From positions 59,752,039-59,816,038 of the forward strand of contig OY997593.1 in the NCBI GenBank assembly GCA_963921825.1: a stretch of DNA of 64,000 nt, given 5' to 3'. A program made the translations under genes and the position numbers. This DNA comes from Erodium maritimum (taxonomy: Eukaryota; Streptophyta; Magnoliopsida; Geraniales; Geraniaceae). The notes under the pieces were generated by a model. It worked only from the letters and a program-made list of their open reading frames with translations. It was not told where the DNA came from and ran no database searches. Shown piece by piece: positions 12,365 to 23,250 of the stretch; the first letter of the stretch is position 1; each line of letters opens with the position of its first letter.

Positions 12365-12470
12365 CTGAAGGTTGAAATCATGGTGTGAAGAGAGAGCTCT
12401 AGCAAGTTCTGGTAAAGACATCCAATTAGAGCCTTCCCACAATGCGGCCCTAAAAGCAAGTGATTCACTT
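12365..12470 (-). other. Candidate exon of unknown gene
   Basis: On the minus strand an open segment ends at a consensus donor (CAG then GTAAGC) and is preceded by a possible acceptor (TTTTCCAAG). The peptide contains LAFRAALWEGSNWMSLPEL and continues to HHDFNLQ, which looks protein-like. I do not recognise the family. It does not match the next expected Transportin exon. It may come from another gene caught in the same interval. Confidence 0.3.
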
Positions 12471-13103
12471 CTTGGAAAACATGAACGGTATAAGTAGAGA
12501 AGTTTTCGAGTTAGTATATATCATAAAAACAAACACCAAGAACACACAAAATGCAAGAGGAAGCTACCATATGCTACACGGAGTCAATTCTCAACCAAAG
12601 ACACCAGAAAATCAAGGTCCCTCATGGTTGTTTCAAGAACTAATCTTTGGGAATTATTTCATTAAATTGTACAAATCCTATCATCCATGTCAAAGGCTTT
12701 ATCAGTCTCCACATCGATGTACCGATCAACAACCAAGAAGCAACAAAAACTGAAATGATGGCCAAGAGTATGCAGCAAGATTAAGTGTTCATGAGCAAGA
12801 CAACAATGGCCATAAATACGATTTCATAAGTATACATCATCAGATTAATTAGGTTGGAAGCCCTATATACGACCATTTTACAAACAAAACCATCAACCCT
12901 ATATACATGAAGTCATGAAAAAAGATATAATGATGTCAAATAACTTATGACCTGAAATATACAGGAGTAGCAAATCAAATTCATCAGCATTCTGGATTCT
13001 CCTCCTTTACATGAATCCAATTAACAACAAAAACGATCAAACCTGGTAGTATCATCGAGTAGATTTGGAATCAAATCACCAAAGAAACTATTAATTGCAT
13101 TCT

Positions 13104-13106
<3 letters not shown>

Positions 13107-13174
<68 letters not shown>
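13107..13174. repeat. (TA)34 microsatellite
   Basis: An uninterrupted run of 34 TA units lies about 260 bp from the Transportin exon. Long perfect TA runs of this kind are usually highly variable in length among individuals. Confidence 0.95.
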
Positions 13175-13176
<2 letters not shown>

Positions 13177-13436
13177 GATGTACAAAGATTGATATGAAAG
13201 CCTTTATATGATTAAGATACAAAAATTTGTCCTACTGATACTCAAAGTCTGCATATCATTAGCATTAACAAATGGAATTAAGGTAACAATTTTGTTCTTA
13301 CTGATACTGAAGGCATATGATTAACATTAACAATTGGTAGCTTATCTGCTTACTATATCAAATTCATATGAGTTGGGGCAAAATTAATTTAATTTAAATG
13401 AACCATAAACCATCTGATGCCAAATATATCAGTTAC

Positions 13437-13550
13437 CTGAACAATAGGCATCAATGTTGGAAGAATCTCATCTCCAAACACATTTGAAATCACGTCAAGA
13501 GCAGCTGCACTGCATTTCCGTAAAGTCCATACATTCACAATGTCATCATC
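13437..13550 (-). pseudogene. Transportin-1 (karyopherin beta-2) exon, gene fragment
   Basis: On the minus strand this 114-bp segment is flanked by a TTACAG acceptor and a GTAACT donor. It encodes 38 in-frame residues starting [20 protein letters not shown] and continuing into [17 protein letters not shown]. From memory this is the central HEAT-repeat segment of plant Transportin-1 (TRN1), directly after its acidic loop. Transportin carries PY-NLS cargoes into the nucleus. The preceding exon lies at 13705-13766, in the right order and strand. I could not find the following exon (expected to encode the next HEAT repeats) to the left, nor the earlier exons to the right. It therefore looks like a two-exon fragment rather than a working gene. 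Confidence 0.75.
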
Positions 13551-13704
13551 CTGTAATCAACCAAAAATATTATTACGTATATAGCTTAAAGATCTTTCCT
13601 TTTCAGAACTAATCCAAGGTTTAGCCATAGACACACTTAACAACACTTATCAGTAGGCCTCAACAATATAAATAGGCAATTAGAGAAAATATGCAGTAAC
13701 ATAC

Positions 13705-13766
13705 ATCATCTTCCTCCACATTATCGGATCCATGAAATCGTGATGAATAGAAATGAGGTTTAAGAT
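13705..13766 (-). pseudogene. Transportin-1 exon preceding 13437-13550
   Basis: The minus-strand translation reads DLKPHFYSSRFHGSDNVEED and one further D, ending at a GTATGT donor. This matches the acidic-loop region of Transportin (DLKPRFHTSRLHGSEDF in the Arabidopsis protein as I recall it). It joins in frame to the DDDIVNVW exon across a 154-bp intron. The acceptor used (TTGCAAG) is the likely one but is less certain than the donor. Confidence 0.65.
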
Positions 13767-14950
13767 CTTGCAATGCAAATTGAGAAATTGAAGGATCAAA
13801 ACAATAATATCATAATCCCCAAAGCATATCAGAGCAAATGAAGTCAGATCTACACTCTTAACCGCAATCTCTACTCAATTTACAGTATATGTCTCTAGAA
13901 TTAATCATAAGCTACAAATCATGATGTTACCATCGAAGCTACAAATCTGAATGTTGACTCACCAACAATCTAAAAATAAAATTCAAATGAAAACTGAACA
14001 AAACAAATTAAATCTTGACAGATTGAAGAAAAATCATGTTGATCAACACATCTTCAGGTAAGCCAAAAACTAAATCAACTGTACCCCAAATCAAAGACTC
14101 TATATCACAAAATTGAGTATGGTAATGAACGCTACAACACCTAAAACTAACTTTTTTTTTTGTTTCCTATAATCATGCTCAGCATACATAATCCACCAGG
14201 ATACGAAACCAAAATTGGATCTAACAATTCATCCATCCTGGCTACGGTTTTGTTCCGACACAGTCAATAAACATTAACAACAACCGATTATAGAGACATA
14301 CATTATTCAACTAAATCAATTAAACTTCATCTAAATCATAATTAAATTGCAAAAAACAATAGGTATGCAAAGCAAACAATCAAATTCAAATCGAGAAGAT
14401 AAGAGAACAGACCAATACCTTTCGAGAGGAGAATCTTCGGGAGATAGAAAACAACAGAGCCATACAATCCACTCTTCTTGAACTTTCTTAAATTGAAAAA
14501 CCCATGAGTAATGGTAGTCTCAATCTCTTCCTTGGAGAAAATCAGAGAGACAATCCATATATAATAGTTGGGAAAACTGGTAATTCTAGAGTAGCTACCT
14601 CTAAATCTATAACATCGTGCTTTCATTTTTTTTCACGCTCTGCATATCAGAATTCGAATAGTAAACTTCTGAGAGAAAGTGAAGCAATAATTGAGACGGG
14701 AAATAAGACAGGGAGTGAGTTTCATACCTAGAGCTCTCTAGAATAAGATCCTGACATAAATAGAATGACCTGATCAGATGAGTTACATGAAGAATGAACA
14801 AAATATTGAGAACCAGAAAGGAGAATTAAGGTCAACCAAAAAAGATAAGAATTATAAAACCAATCAGGCTCATACCCAAAATCCCAAATCAGACAAAATT
14901 TCCATTTTTTCCTGATATCTGATTCAGTGTCCTTCGGAGACAAGCTCGAG
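13767..14950. other. Interval without recognised gene
   Basis: Some minus-strand frames up to 94 codons occur around 14342-14626 and contain a possible donor (AAAG then GTATTGG), but I recognise no family. Earlier Transportin exons were looked for here and not found. Confidence 0.3.
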
Positions 14951-16542
14951 ATCGAACATGGAGGACAGGCGGACAGAGGAATCGGCCGAAAAGAGCACCG
15001 GTTACTTGTCGGAAGACAAAAGCACTGAGGATTACCAGCGGGGAGGCTACCACGCCGTTCGAATCGGCGACACCTTCAAGCCCATCAATACGTGATTCTC
15101 TTATCGTCCTTCCCTCTCTATGCCCATCAATACGTGAGGTTCCTTCCCTCCATGGCCGCCACAGCCGAGTTCGTTCGAAGGAAATGAGTTCGCAACTGAC
15201 CGGAAGGAAGGATTTGAGTGGGAAATGAGGGTTATAGGAATGGATATATGCAGTAGCCGAACCCATTTAATGGTGGAAGGCATTTAACCCTAGGTCAAGG
15301 GTAACGGAAATCGGGCTTCAATACACCGAGAAATGGCCAGCCTGAGTTAAATGCATGGAAGCCGAAGGGAATGGAGTGGGGGCGTGAGAGTAATGGATGG
15401 AAGGAGAAGGGGACTCAGTGGGGAGGATTTGCGAGAGAAGGCTGTGGAAGAATAGTGTGCGAGGAACGGTGCCACGATGGCATAGTTCCTCCTATTACAT
15501 TAGTAAGGATTTGTGAGTTATATTGTGATGGTTCTAATGCTTATTGTTTTAAAATAGTTAAATAGATACTTCATATTTCTAATGGTACCTTTAGATATAA
15601 AAATGTAATATTAATCCAGAAAATATTTGAGTAGTACATTATATACAAATAATAACTAAAAATAAGAAGGAAAGAAAACTCTCTGTCTACCTCTGCAAAG
15701 AGGTTCCTTTCTACCCTTCTAGGGTTTACTCCGCCTACTGTCGTCGTCGTCGCCGCTACTCTCAGCCACACCCTCTAGTCCAACCGGATCTCTCCCCCTC
15801 AGCCTCAACTCGATCATTTTTTCGCCAGTGATGGTCCTCAGGTTCCCGCCGTCAACACAATGGAGCATGCCCTAGGTCACCTTGGATGCCGGAAAACCTT
15901 CCCCGACCTCGTCCCATTATGCTCGGTCCAACCATGGCCCATATGGCCATGTATCGCCGGGGTGGGTGGTCCATGCAGGGAGGAGCCCCAGGACCCTTGT
16001 GGCCGTACTTGCCGCCTTGAATCGGACCACCCACGATGGAGCTTGGCCGAAATCTCGAAGTACGCCCCTGGTATCAACGTCCGTTCATGATTGGGATCGA
16101 ACTGAGCCCCATCGGGGCACCCACCACCGGATGATGGTCCCCTTCGCCCATCGGAGCGTCGTTTTCCTCCGCCATGCATGTTGATCCCCCCGCTGAGCCA
16201 GGTGTCGCGGCCGCCGACGTCACCTAGGAGACTAGCAAACCCTGTATATATACTGCTCATGAACAAATGTGCTAGCTATTTCATCATCTACACACAACTC
16301 ATATATATACATGAATCTGAGAAAATTTCACCTACTTCTGTAAAAACAAAAACCTAGATGGTGGTTTTGGACTAAATAAACAAAAATCATTTTTCACTAC
16401 CAAATATAATCAGTAAAAAGATGATATAAGACACCAAAAAATTTCCCAACCATTTACAGCATTATTCGCTACCAGTAAACCTCCCACAACCCTTTCACAC
16501 CAAACCCAAACATAATCGTTAAAAAGAGGATAGAAGACACCA
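14951..16542. other. Interval with GC-rich island, no recognised gene
   Basis: A GC-rich block at about 15700-16240 has overlapping open frames on both strands (100-130 codons). Neither strand gives a recognisable domain. Open frames on both strands are expected by chance in GC-rich DNA. The right end (16260-16542) is AT-rich flank of the LINE insertion. Confidence 0.3.
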
Positions 16543-16557
16543 AACAATTTCCAAAAA
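16543..16557. repeat. Left target-site duplication of LINE copy A (15 bp)
   Basis: AACAATTTCCAAAAA occurs here and again at 20469-20483, flanking the LINE and its A-rich tail. A 15-bp duplication is typical of L1-type target-primed reverse transcription. Confidence 0.85.
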
Positions 16558-16711
16558 TTAAAAAAAAAAAAAAAACTCTTTTACAGTTTTAGTACTTTTT
16601 TTGTTTAGTTTTGTTATTGTTCTTTGTATTGGAAACTTATTGTGCTTCTGAACGATGGCTGTGATGAAGAGGAGATCAGGTCAACCTCTCTCCTTTTCTG
16701 TCTTATGATCT

Positions 16712-17560
16712 GTGATGGTCTCGAGTTATGCCACTTACTACAACTTAGTGTCTCCCACAGGTAAGACATCTGTTACAGCAAAGATGCATGAAGGAAGCCG
16801 GCATTCCTCTGGTACCAAGAAGTCGGTCGTGGTAAAGCAAAGTAGAGGGCGTGGTGGTGTTGCTCACACCAAGTCCTCTAGAGGTAGTGATGAGCCCTCA
16901 GCTCAGACCGGTAGGAGTCAAAACCCGGAGAGACAAGACGAAGATAAGAACCAAACCTCACTTAAGCATTCAGTTACTGCTAAATCAGAGATGACGGTAC
17001 CTTCATTCAAGTCTGATTCTCTGACCAGATCACGACGACGGGCGAGGAAGTTCGAAGTCGTAGAAAACGAACTCCTTGTGTTCCGAAACTCTTTTGGTTC
17101 CTTTGGAGAGGTTGTATTCGCATCTGTTCCTAGCCGACCGAATCGGGTTTGTGCGATTTCGTGTGGAGGTGGAGGCTGCTCAGGCAAGGGAAAGCCTGAA
17201 CGGATTGAAGGTATGTGGACATGTTTTGTTCGGAAATTGGGGGAAGCGGTCGGAGGAACGAGTCCAAGCCCGGTTGAACCGCTTTTGTCGCCATCGGTGA
17301 CAGATTCGGTGCAGATCTGTCGCAATCTTTGGTTGTTTACAACCGAGATTCTCGTGTCCTGGTTGCTGATTCTTCGGTCGAAGATCACGGATAGGCTTCG
17401 ATTTTAGATGTGGCGGCTAGAATGGAGAGAGGAGATCGGGCTCCTGCAATTTCGGTGGTGAATCGAGGTGTGTATGCAAAAGTTAGGGATTTTCTCCCTA
17501 ATCGAGTCCCATTAATTCTGCCCCAAATTGACCTGAAGCGCGTCGACTTTGATGATTCCA
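16712..17560 (+). pseudogene. LINE ORF1, 5' part (RRM region), frameshifted
   Basis: A basic, serine-rich N-terminal stretch is followed by an RNA recognition motif-like segment. The first half (VFRNSFGSFGEVVFASV) is in one frame and the second half (IGFVRFRVEVEAAQARESL) in another, so the gene is broken near 17150. Further coding similarity (GDRAPAISVVNRGVYAKVRD) follows at about 17430-17490 before the nested DNA transposon. RRM-bearing ORF1 proteins of plant L1 elements bind the element RNA. Confidence 0.6.
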
Positions 17561-17824
17561 GCTTGGGCACGCGTCTCCCGCTCCCCGCTCTGCGCGCGCC
17601 GCGAACGCCGGCCGCTGGCCGGTCCGCTGCAGACGCGAAAATTCGCGTTCCCGCTCCCCATTTTCGCGCTCCCGCTCCCCTGTGCCTGGCCGAGCGCGCT
17701 AGACGCGCCCTCGCGCTCTGGCCTGCGCTGGCAGGCTCCGGTGCCGCCACGTGTCCCGACCGTTGGCAACGGTCAACTCCAATGGCTATTTTTTTTTAAT
17801 TCAAAAATCAGATAGAATGAACCC

Positions 17825-17830
17825 TATAAA
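17825..17830 (+). promoter_or_regulatory. TATA box of the Harbinger transposase gene
   Basis: TATAAA in the context CCCTATAAATACCC lies 82 bp before the ATG at 17912. The CT-rich stretch between them fits a short 5' untranslated leader. Confidence 0.6.
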
Positions 17831-17911
17831 TACCCAACCTCATTCCTCATTTTTGTCAAACCATTCTCTACTTACTCTTTCATTCTCACTTCCTACTCGC
17901 TATTTTTGAAA

Positions 17912-19216
17912 ATGTCCGACGACGAAGTTATCTCCGACGCTGAGGAGATGTCGTACGAGGAGCTGGCTTCCCGGATGCCGACGTATGAGGAGATGGTAGC
18001 CCAACTGCCGACATATGAGGAGATTAGGGCCCAAATGCAGCCAGTTGAGCGACGATTCCGGCGGATGATGGAGAGGCAGATGCAGACAGTAATGCCAAGG
18101 GTCCAGAGGGCCATCCGTGGGAAACCAATGCGCCGAGAGATTAACAGAGGTCGTTCGGCAGCCCACATCCAATTGATGGCGAACTATTTTGACGAACAAC
18201 CCCTATACGGCCCTGACATGTTCAAGCGTCGGTTCCGTATGTGCAAACCGCTTTTCCAACGGATTATGAACGCGGTGAAGGCTCACGACGACTACTTCGA
18301 ACAGAAGCCCGACGCTGCCTCACGGCCGGGGTTATCAACGGAACAGAAGTGCACCGCCGCTATACGGATGCTTGCGTATGGGTCCTCGGCCGATTCATTG
18401 GACGAAACTCTGCGCATGGGGGTAAGCACCATACTTGAATTTTTACGTAAGTTTTGCAAGGCCGTCATTGAGGTATTCGGAGCCGAGTATGAGCGTACAC
18501 CCACACCGGCTGACATGGACCGATTACTCCGAGAATGGTACAACCGAGGGTTTCCCGGAATGGCGGGGAGTCTTGACTGTATGCATTGGAAGTGGAAGAA
18601 TTGCCCAACCGAAGAGCAGGGAGCCCATGGACGGGGAGGTCACCACGGGGAAAAGACGATTATGCTTGAAGCTGTAGCGTCCCATGATTTATGGATTTGG
18701 CATGCATTTTTCGGGATGGCTGGATCGAACAACGACGTCAACGTCCTCAACCACAGCCACCTATTCCAAGACGCTTACTACGGCCGTGAGCTGGCTGTGG
18801 AGTACTACATCAATGGCCATCGGTACGACCGACCTTATTACTTGGTGGACGGCATTTACCCAACATGGGCACGGTTCGTGAAGACTATTTGGCATCCCTA
18901 CGAGCTCAAAGAGAAGTTGTTGGCTAGATGCCAAGAAGGTGCTCGTAAAGATATTGAAAGGGCTTTTGGAGTACTTCAAGCAAGGTGGCACATCATCTCC
19001 CGTCCCGCTCGTAGTTGGAGCAAACACACTTTTGCTGATATCATGCACACTTGCTTAATTCTACACAACATGATTGTAGAGGATGAGCGCGACCGGTACG
19101 AGTATAGGGAGGAGGAGTTGTTGTGGGCGCAACCTCCAGAAATGCCGAATTGGACACCACAGGAACGATGGCACCACGGAGGGCCATTGGAATACCAGAG
19201 ACTTGTTGATGCTTAA
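17912..19216 (+). CDS. PIF/Harbinger (Pong-like) DDE transposase, early stop
   Basis: The 434-residue product is an RNase H-fold DDE nuclease of the HARBI1/DDE_Tnp_4 family, which cuts and rejoins transposon ends in the nucleus. The ATG at 17912 (MSDDEV) is the first real start. N-terminal residues hold two near-identical PTYEE repeats, and then a helix-rich DNA-contact region. Likely catalytic residues are D222 (GSLDCMHWKW), D313 (LVDGIYP) and E349 (IERAFGVLQARW). An in-frame TAA at 19214-19216 ends the protein, but the same frame stays open for 32 more codons (to TAG at 19313-19315) with a typical C-terminal tail including LMEHLWDRFGAGF. The current stop is therefore probably a late mutation. 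The separate Myb/SANT-like helper protein usual for this superfamily is not seen in the element. Confidence 0.9.
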   Translation: MSDDEVISDAEEMSYEELASRMPTYEEMVAQLPTYEEIRAQMQPVERRFRRMMERQMQTVMPRVQRAIRGKPMRREINRGRSAAHIQLMANYFDEQPLYGPDMFKRRFRMCKPLFQRIMNAVKAHDDYFEQKPDAASRPGLSTEQKCTAAIRMLAYGSSADSLDETLRMGVSTILEFLRKFCKAVIEVFGAEYERTPTPADMDRLLREWYNRGFPGMAGSLDCMHWKWKNCPTEEQGAHGRGGHHGEKTIMLEAVASHDLWIWHAFFGMAGSNNDVNVLNHSHLFQDAYYGRELAVEYYINGHRYDRPYYLVDGIYPTWARFVKTIWHPYELKEKLLARCQEGARKDIERAFGVLQARWHIISRPARSWSKHTFADIMHTCLILHNMIVEDERDRYEYREEELLWAQPPEMPNWTPQERWHHGGPLEYQRLVDA

Positions 19217-19674
19217 CAAAGTGTCCTAGATCCTGAGATCCACCATCAACAACAACAAGATCTTATGGAGCACTTATGGGATCGATTTGGAGCTGGTTTC
19301 CATGACGACGAGTAGTCGTTTGTGCTCTTGGAGCTGTTTTTTTGGGGTTGTATTAAAAGGGGTTGAATAAAATTAGAAGTTCATTTATATTCGTGTTGAA
19401 TTTAGTAATTATTGATTGTCATTAATTATTTATTTCCAAAATTGTTTATATTATGACTAAATTAAACGGTTTCTGATAACGGATTAAATAAAACAGGAAA
19501 ATATCAAATAATAATCCAGTCAACACTGTTCTGCACTCCCAGGACCTCAAGGTCCTTTCTGTTGCAAAACACCCACTTTTCTGCACTCCCACTCCCTGAC
19601 TTTTGTCCAGTCAGCACAAGGTCTGCACTCCCACTCCCTGACCAAGGTCCTTTCTGTTGTTCATGCTCTTATCG

Positions 19675-20306
19675 CAGGTTGTTGAATATGGGCCACAAGG
19701 CATTAAATTGCCTTTGTGTGATCCAGGGCCATTTGATATCAGCCCATTGGGCGGGTCAATGGATATGATACCTGCTTCTAACTTAGAGCAATTTAATTTG
19801 TCAAGTGGGCCTTCTCTTGGGGTTGGGCCTAATAATTCTAGATCCAACCTGTCGTCTTCGGTAAAGCAGGGTCTGAAGTTGTTAGTCCGGATGACGGGGC
19901 AGTTCCATCAATTATGGACATTGTGTCCATAGTGGATGAGGGTAACTCTCTTGGTTTGGAATCGGTCGGATCAGAATCTAATGAACAGGTCGAGGTTAAA
20001 CAGCGTAGTCCTTGGAAGGAGGCTCTTCTTAGATCTTCTCTGGTGAATAAGGATCGTCGTTCGAAACTACCTTCTAGAGCTTCGAATCGTCAGAGTCGAC
20101 CTCCTAAATTCTTTGGAGATTATTATACCGCTCAAGTCAAACCAACTCATTCCCGGAGTCGCGACAGACTGGTTAATCCTGTGGACATTGGGAAGCAGGT
20201 GCATGATGCTCGGCTAGCTCATGCAGCTAAGCATACTCAAGTCGTTCAACTATCTCATCAAGCCAACGCCTTTGATGATCTGACCTTCACTTCGGAAGGT
20301 GAATAG
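19675..20306 (+). pseudogene. LINE ORF1, 3' part
   Basis: After the nested transposon the LINE frame resumes with VEYGPQGIKLPLCDPGPF and later SPWKEALLRSSLVNKDRRSK, ending at a stop just before the 3' untranslated region. The SPWK motif recurs in LINE copy B (SPWKDILLSN), linking the two copies. Reading frames shift at least once within it. Confidence 0.55.
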
Positions 20307-20468
20307 TGGGTTACTGATGGGTGATTTTGTATTCCTTTTTGGTTTTATTTCGGGAAATGTTCTCGCAACTCTTTGTGAGAGCTCATTTGTAATGGTTGCC
20401 TTTTGGTTTGATCCTCTTTCGATCTTACCCTTTTTCCAAATAAATTTTTCTCGCTTATCCAAAAAAAC

Positions 20469-20483
20469 AACAATTTCCAAAAA
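20469..20483. repeat. Right target-site duplication of LINE copy A
   Basis: AACAATTTCCAAAAA is identical to 16543-16557. Confidence 0.85.
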
Positions 20484-22560
20484 CAAATAATCCAAACATA
20501 ATTGATTCCCCAAAATATGAAGCTTTCATCATTTCCCAAAAAATTAAATTTGTACAACAAATCGTCGACCAAATCAAGGTCCTCCCCATGTACAAAAATA
20601 AAGATTTCAAAACTAAAAGATGAGGATTTAGAATAAAATACAGATCTGAACAAATCTTAAAAAATAAAATCAAAAGACATCGTCGAACAGAGAGACATCC
20701 GGTGAGCTCCTCCATGGCCTAGCTCCTTCGTATACTCTAGGCAAGGGGCGAGGCGATGGACAGATCCGGTGAGATGAAGGTGAGCTCCGCTGGTCGTGAA
20801 CAAAAAAAGGAGTAAGGGTGAGAGAAGAGAAGGGGAAATGGGCGGAAATGAACAACAAGAGGAATAAGGGTGAGAGAAGGGAGAGTAAATGAGGGTTAGG
20901 TTAGTTTAGTTTACGGTTATTTGAGTTCAAAGGGCATTTTTTTCATTTTCAAAAAAAAATCAAGAACATGTGTTGTGCACATGGTTGTGTTTCCATCCAA
21001 AGTGTAACGGAAGTGAACTAAAGTGAAAAAAATTAAAGATAAGGGTGTTAAATGTCCAAAAATTAATAGTTAAGGGGGTGATATGAAAAAAAATGCGATA
21101 GTAGGATAGATTATGTGTAAATTTCCCATTAATTAACTACAATCACCAACCAGGTCCTTGTATCTCCCAACTCATATCTCAGCTCATGACTTACCTACCT
21201 TCAGAATTCACACATCCAACACCACTCTAGCTTACATCAACATTCAAAACAATACAAAACCCACCAAACAGTGCCCACTAAGCATCCCCCATTTTTCTCA
21301 GACTTGGATGAATAATCAACCCAAGAGAGCGGAAACAAGCAGAGCTTCACAAACTTTAACCAGACCTTCACAACCTAAGAATCCCCATGAGGTTCGTAGG
21401 AGAAGAACGAAATAGAACTTGCGAGCCTCTACCCGATCCGCCGCCTTCGACGATCTTGGAACTGTCGACCCCGCTGTGGGTGGTGGCCCAAGAAGCTTTT
21501 AGGGAGGTCGAAGGTTGTGAAATGGAGGAGGATTGTGAAGTGGCACAGGTGGAGGGCTGTGAAGTGCTTGAGGAAGGGAAAGGGGGGGGGGGTATTTAGG
21601 GTTTGAACCTCTAAGGCTATTTTGGGAATATTAATAAAAAGTTACTGCACATGACCATTTTCCGTCCAAAAATAGACGGAAGGTATAAAAGTGAAAAAAT
21701 GTATTCTAGGGTAGTGAGGTGCCATAAAAAATAGTTACGGTTGTGAGATGTAAAAGTGAATTATTAGGGTAGTGAGATGAAATTTACCCTCTTTAAAAAA
21801 AACTAAACATATGTTAGAACTAGGAGTAATCAAATATAATTGAAAATAAGAAAATCTTAGAGACCAACTATATTGCTGGTGTTGGTGGAAAAGAAGCAAA
21901 TAGGGTTTTATGGATATCAATGACATTACGGATATTTGTTTTAAAGAGGGTTATGTGCGAAGCACATGATGATTTTTAGTTCAAAACGGATAATAAAACT
22001 AAATAGAAATTGTATATTATTGGTAGCGGGGAGTGAGGTGTGCACATGAACATGTCCAACATTAGTAATTCATTTACATTCTGCGCACGAGTAAAACTTA
22101 AATGAACCTCTTGTTTGAGTGGACCATAGGAAAGTAAAGCCAGGCTATTGTTATTTCGAACTTAGCTTTGTGAACCCTGACAAGAACAAATTGGTCATTT
22201 TTCCAATCAGTTTGAGTAAGCCTTTTTGTAAACTGCGTCAATATGTAGTGGAACCGTCTATTTGTTGTACTCATCAAGACCATAATCGGGCAACTGGTAG
22301 CAAGTATATGCATAGTCGTGGTACATTTTTGCAATGACGTCCTTCTTATGAAAAAAGGGTTAAAACTAAAAAAAAGTCAGAAATAGAGAATCCTTGTAGA
22401 ATATGTAGAAAAAGACGGTAGTCCATTTTGAATCGGTAATTAAAAAAATCTTTATCGTACGTTGGAGTTTCTGCATAGAAGTTTATTTTATAAGAGATGT
22501 TTTATAAGGCTTCAAATCCAAAACAGATATAAAAAGCAGGCTGTCAAAAGACGGACTAAA
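20484..22560. other. Anonymous AT-rich interval
   Basis: No gene is recognised. A weak Helitron-like 3' signature lies at 21953-21979 on the plus strand: the stem ATGTGC/GCACAT with loop GAA, then a TTAG-T end in place of the usual CTAG. Two stretches near 21050-21120 and 21700-21790 share GGTAGTGAGATG-like wording, suggesting an old repeat. Confidence 0.3.
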
Positions 22561-22599
22561 AACCAGAGAGTAGTAACAACTTCTACAAATCAGGGTAAA

Positions 22600-23250
22600 A
22601 CCAAACACAACCAGAAAAATAGTAAAAGCAAAACCACATAAAACAAATCATGTGCAAGATGCACAAAAACAATCATGTTAACCTTCCTTTGGATCAAATG
22701 GAGCTCCGACAACCAACCAAAGGGAAACGTCGCCAATCTTTGAATGAAATAGAAAACAAATTCGGATACAAGACATGTACCACTTCCAACGCCGCCACTT
22801 GAATCTTCTGTATCATCTTAACCACCTGAGGTATATCACCTTTGAAAATTAGGTCGTTCCTAGCCAACCAGACTTCCTAAATAATGAGATCACATATAGG
22901 GGTCCAAACCTTCCTACACCACCTCGGAACTAAACTCGTCCAAGCAACCAAAAGGTCTCGTACATTTGAGCAGCAAGACCACCTCAACCCCCACCAACGA
23001 ATGATACCAGACCAAACCAACCATACAAAATCACATTAGATAAAAGGGTGGCGACTATCTTCAAAATGAAGACCACAGAAATAACAGCAACACCTCTAGA
23101 TCGGGATAGGAATCCCCCTACTTTCCAGAAAGACAGGTAGGAACAACATCGTGACAACACAACCAGATAAAAGCCCCTACTTTCGGAGGAAGTGTCGGTT
23201 CCAAAGAGACTTTGTCCATAACATGACTGAACTACTCTCTCCAAGTTCCC
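22600..23250 (-). mobile_element. LINE remnant, 3' zinc-binding region of ORF2
   Basis: The minus-strand translation, interrupted and frame-shifted, contains CCYFCGLHFEDSRHPF and IIRWWGLRWS, followed by DLLVAWTSLVPRWC and KVWTPICDLII. This is the cysteine/histidine zf-RVT segment near the C-terminus of plant L1 ORF2. The reverse transcriptase core is absent, so this is a short decayed piece. Confidence 0.6.

Larger units (their letters stand above)
17565..19670 (+). mobile_element. PIF/Harbinger DNA transposon nested in LINE copy A (ends approximate)
   Basis: The element carries a DDE transposase, a GC-rich 5' leader and an AT-rich 3' region, and it interrupts the LINE ORF1. Exact ends were not resolved. 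The right end may be CATGCTC followed by TTA at about 19667-19672, since TTA/TAA is the usual target for this superfamily. I found no convincing matching left inverted repeat near 17560. The 3' subterminal part (19530-19665) has three variants of CTGCACTCCCA and two of AAGGTCCTTTCTGTTG. Confidence 0.7.
16558..20468 (+). mobile_element. ORF1-only L1-type LINE (copy A) with nested PIF/Harbinger element
   Basis: The copy is bounded by a 15-bp target-site duplication and ends in an A-rich tail after AATAAATTTTTCTCGCTTATC. Excluding the DNA transposon inserted in it, the LINE is about 1.8 kb. Coding remnants are ORF1-like. Around 17040-17300 an RRM is split over two frames (FGEVVFASVPSRPNR then IGFVRFRVEVEAAQAREAL-like), implying a frameshift near 17140-17160. 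After the nested element comes a C-terminal part with SPWKEALLRSS (19914-20306). No endonuclease or reverse transcriptase is present between ORF1 and the 3' tail. The second copy (38095-39533) has the same architecture, so a non-autonomous family that borrows ORF2 in trans is likely. Confidence 0.7.

Noticed and set aside
15852-16266. Overlapping open frames on both strands in a GC-rich block, up to 129 codons
   Set aside because: No recognisable domain on either strand, and openness on both strands is expected from composition.
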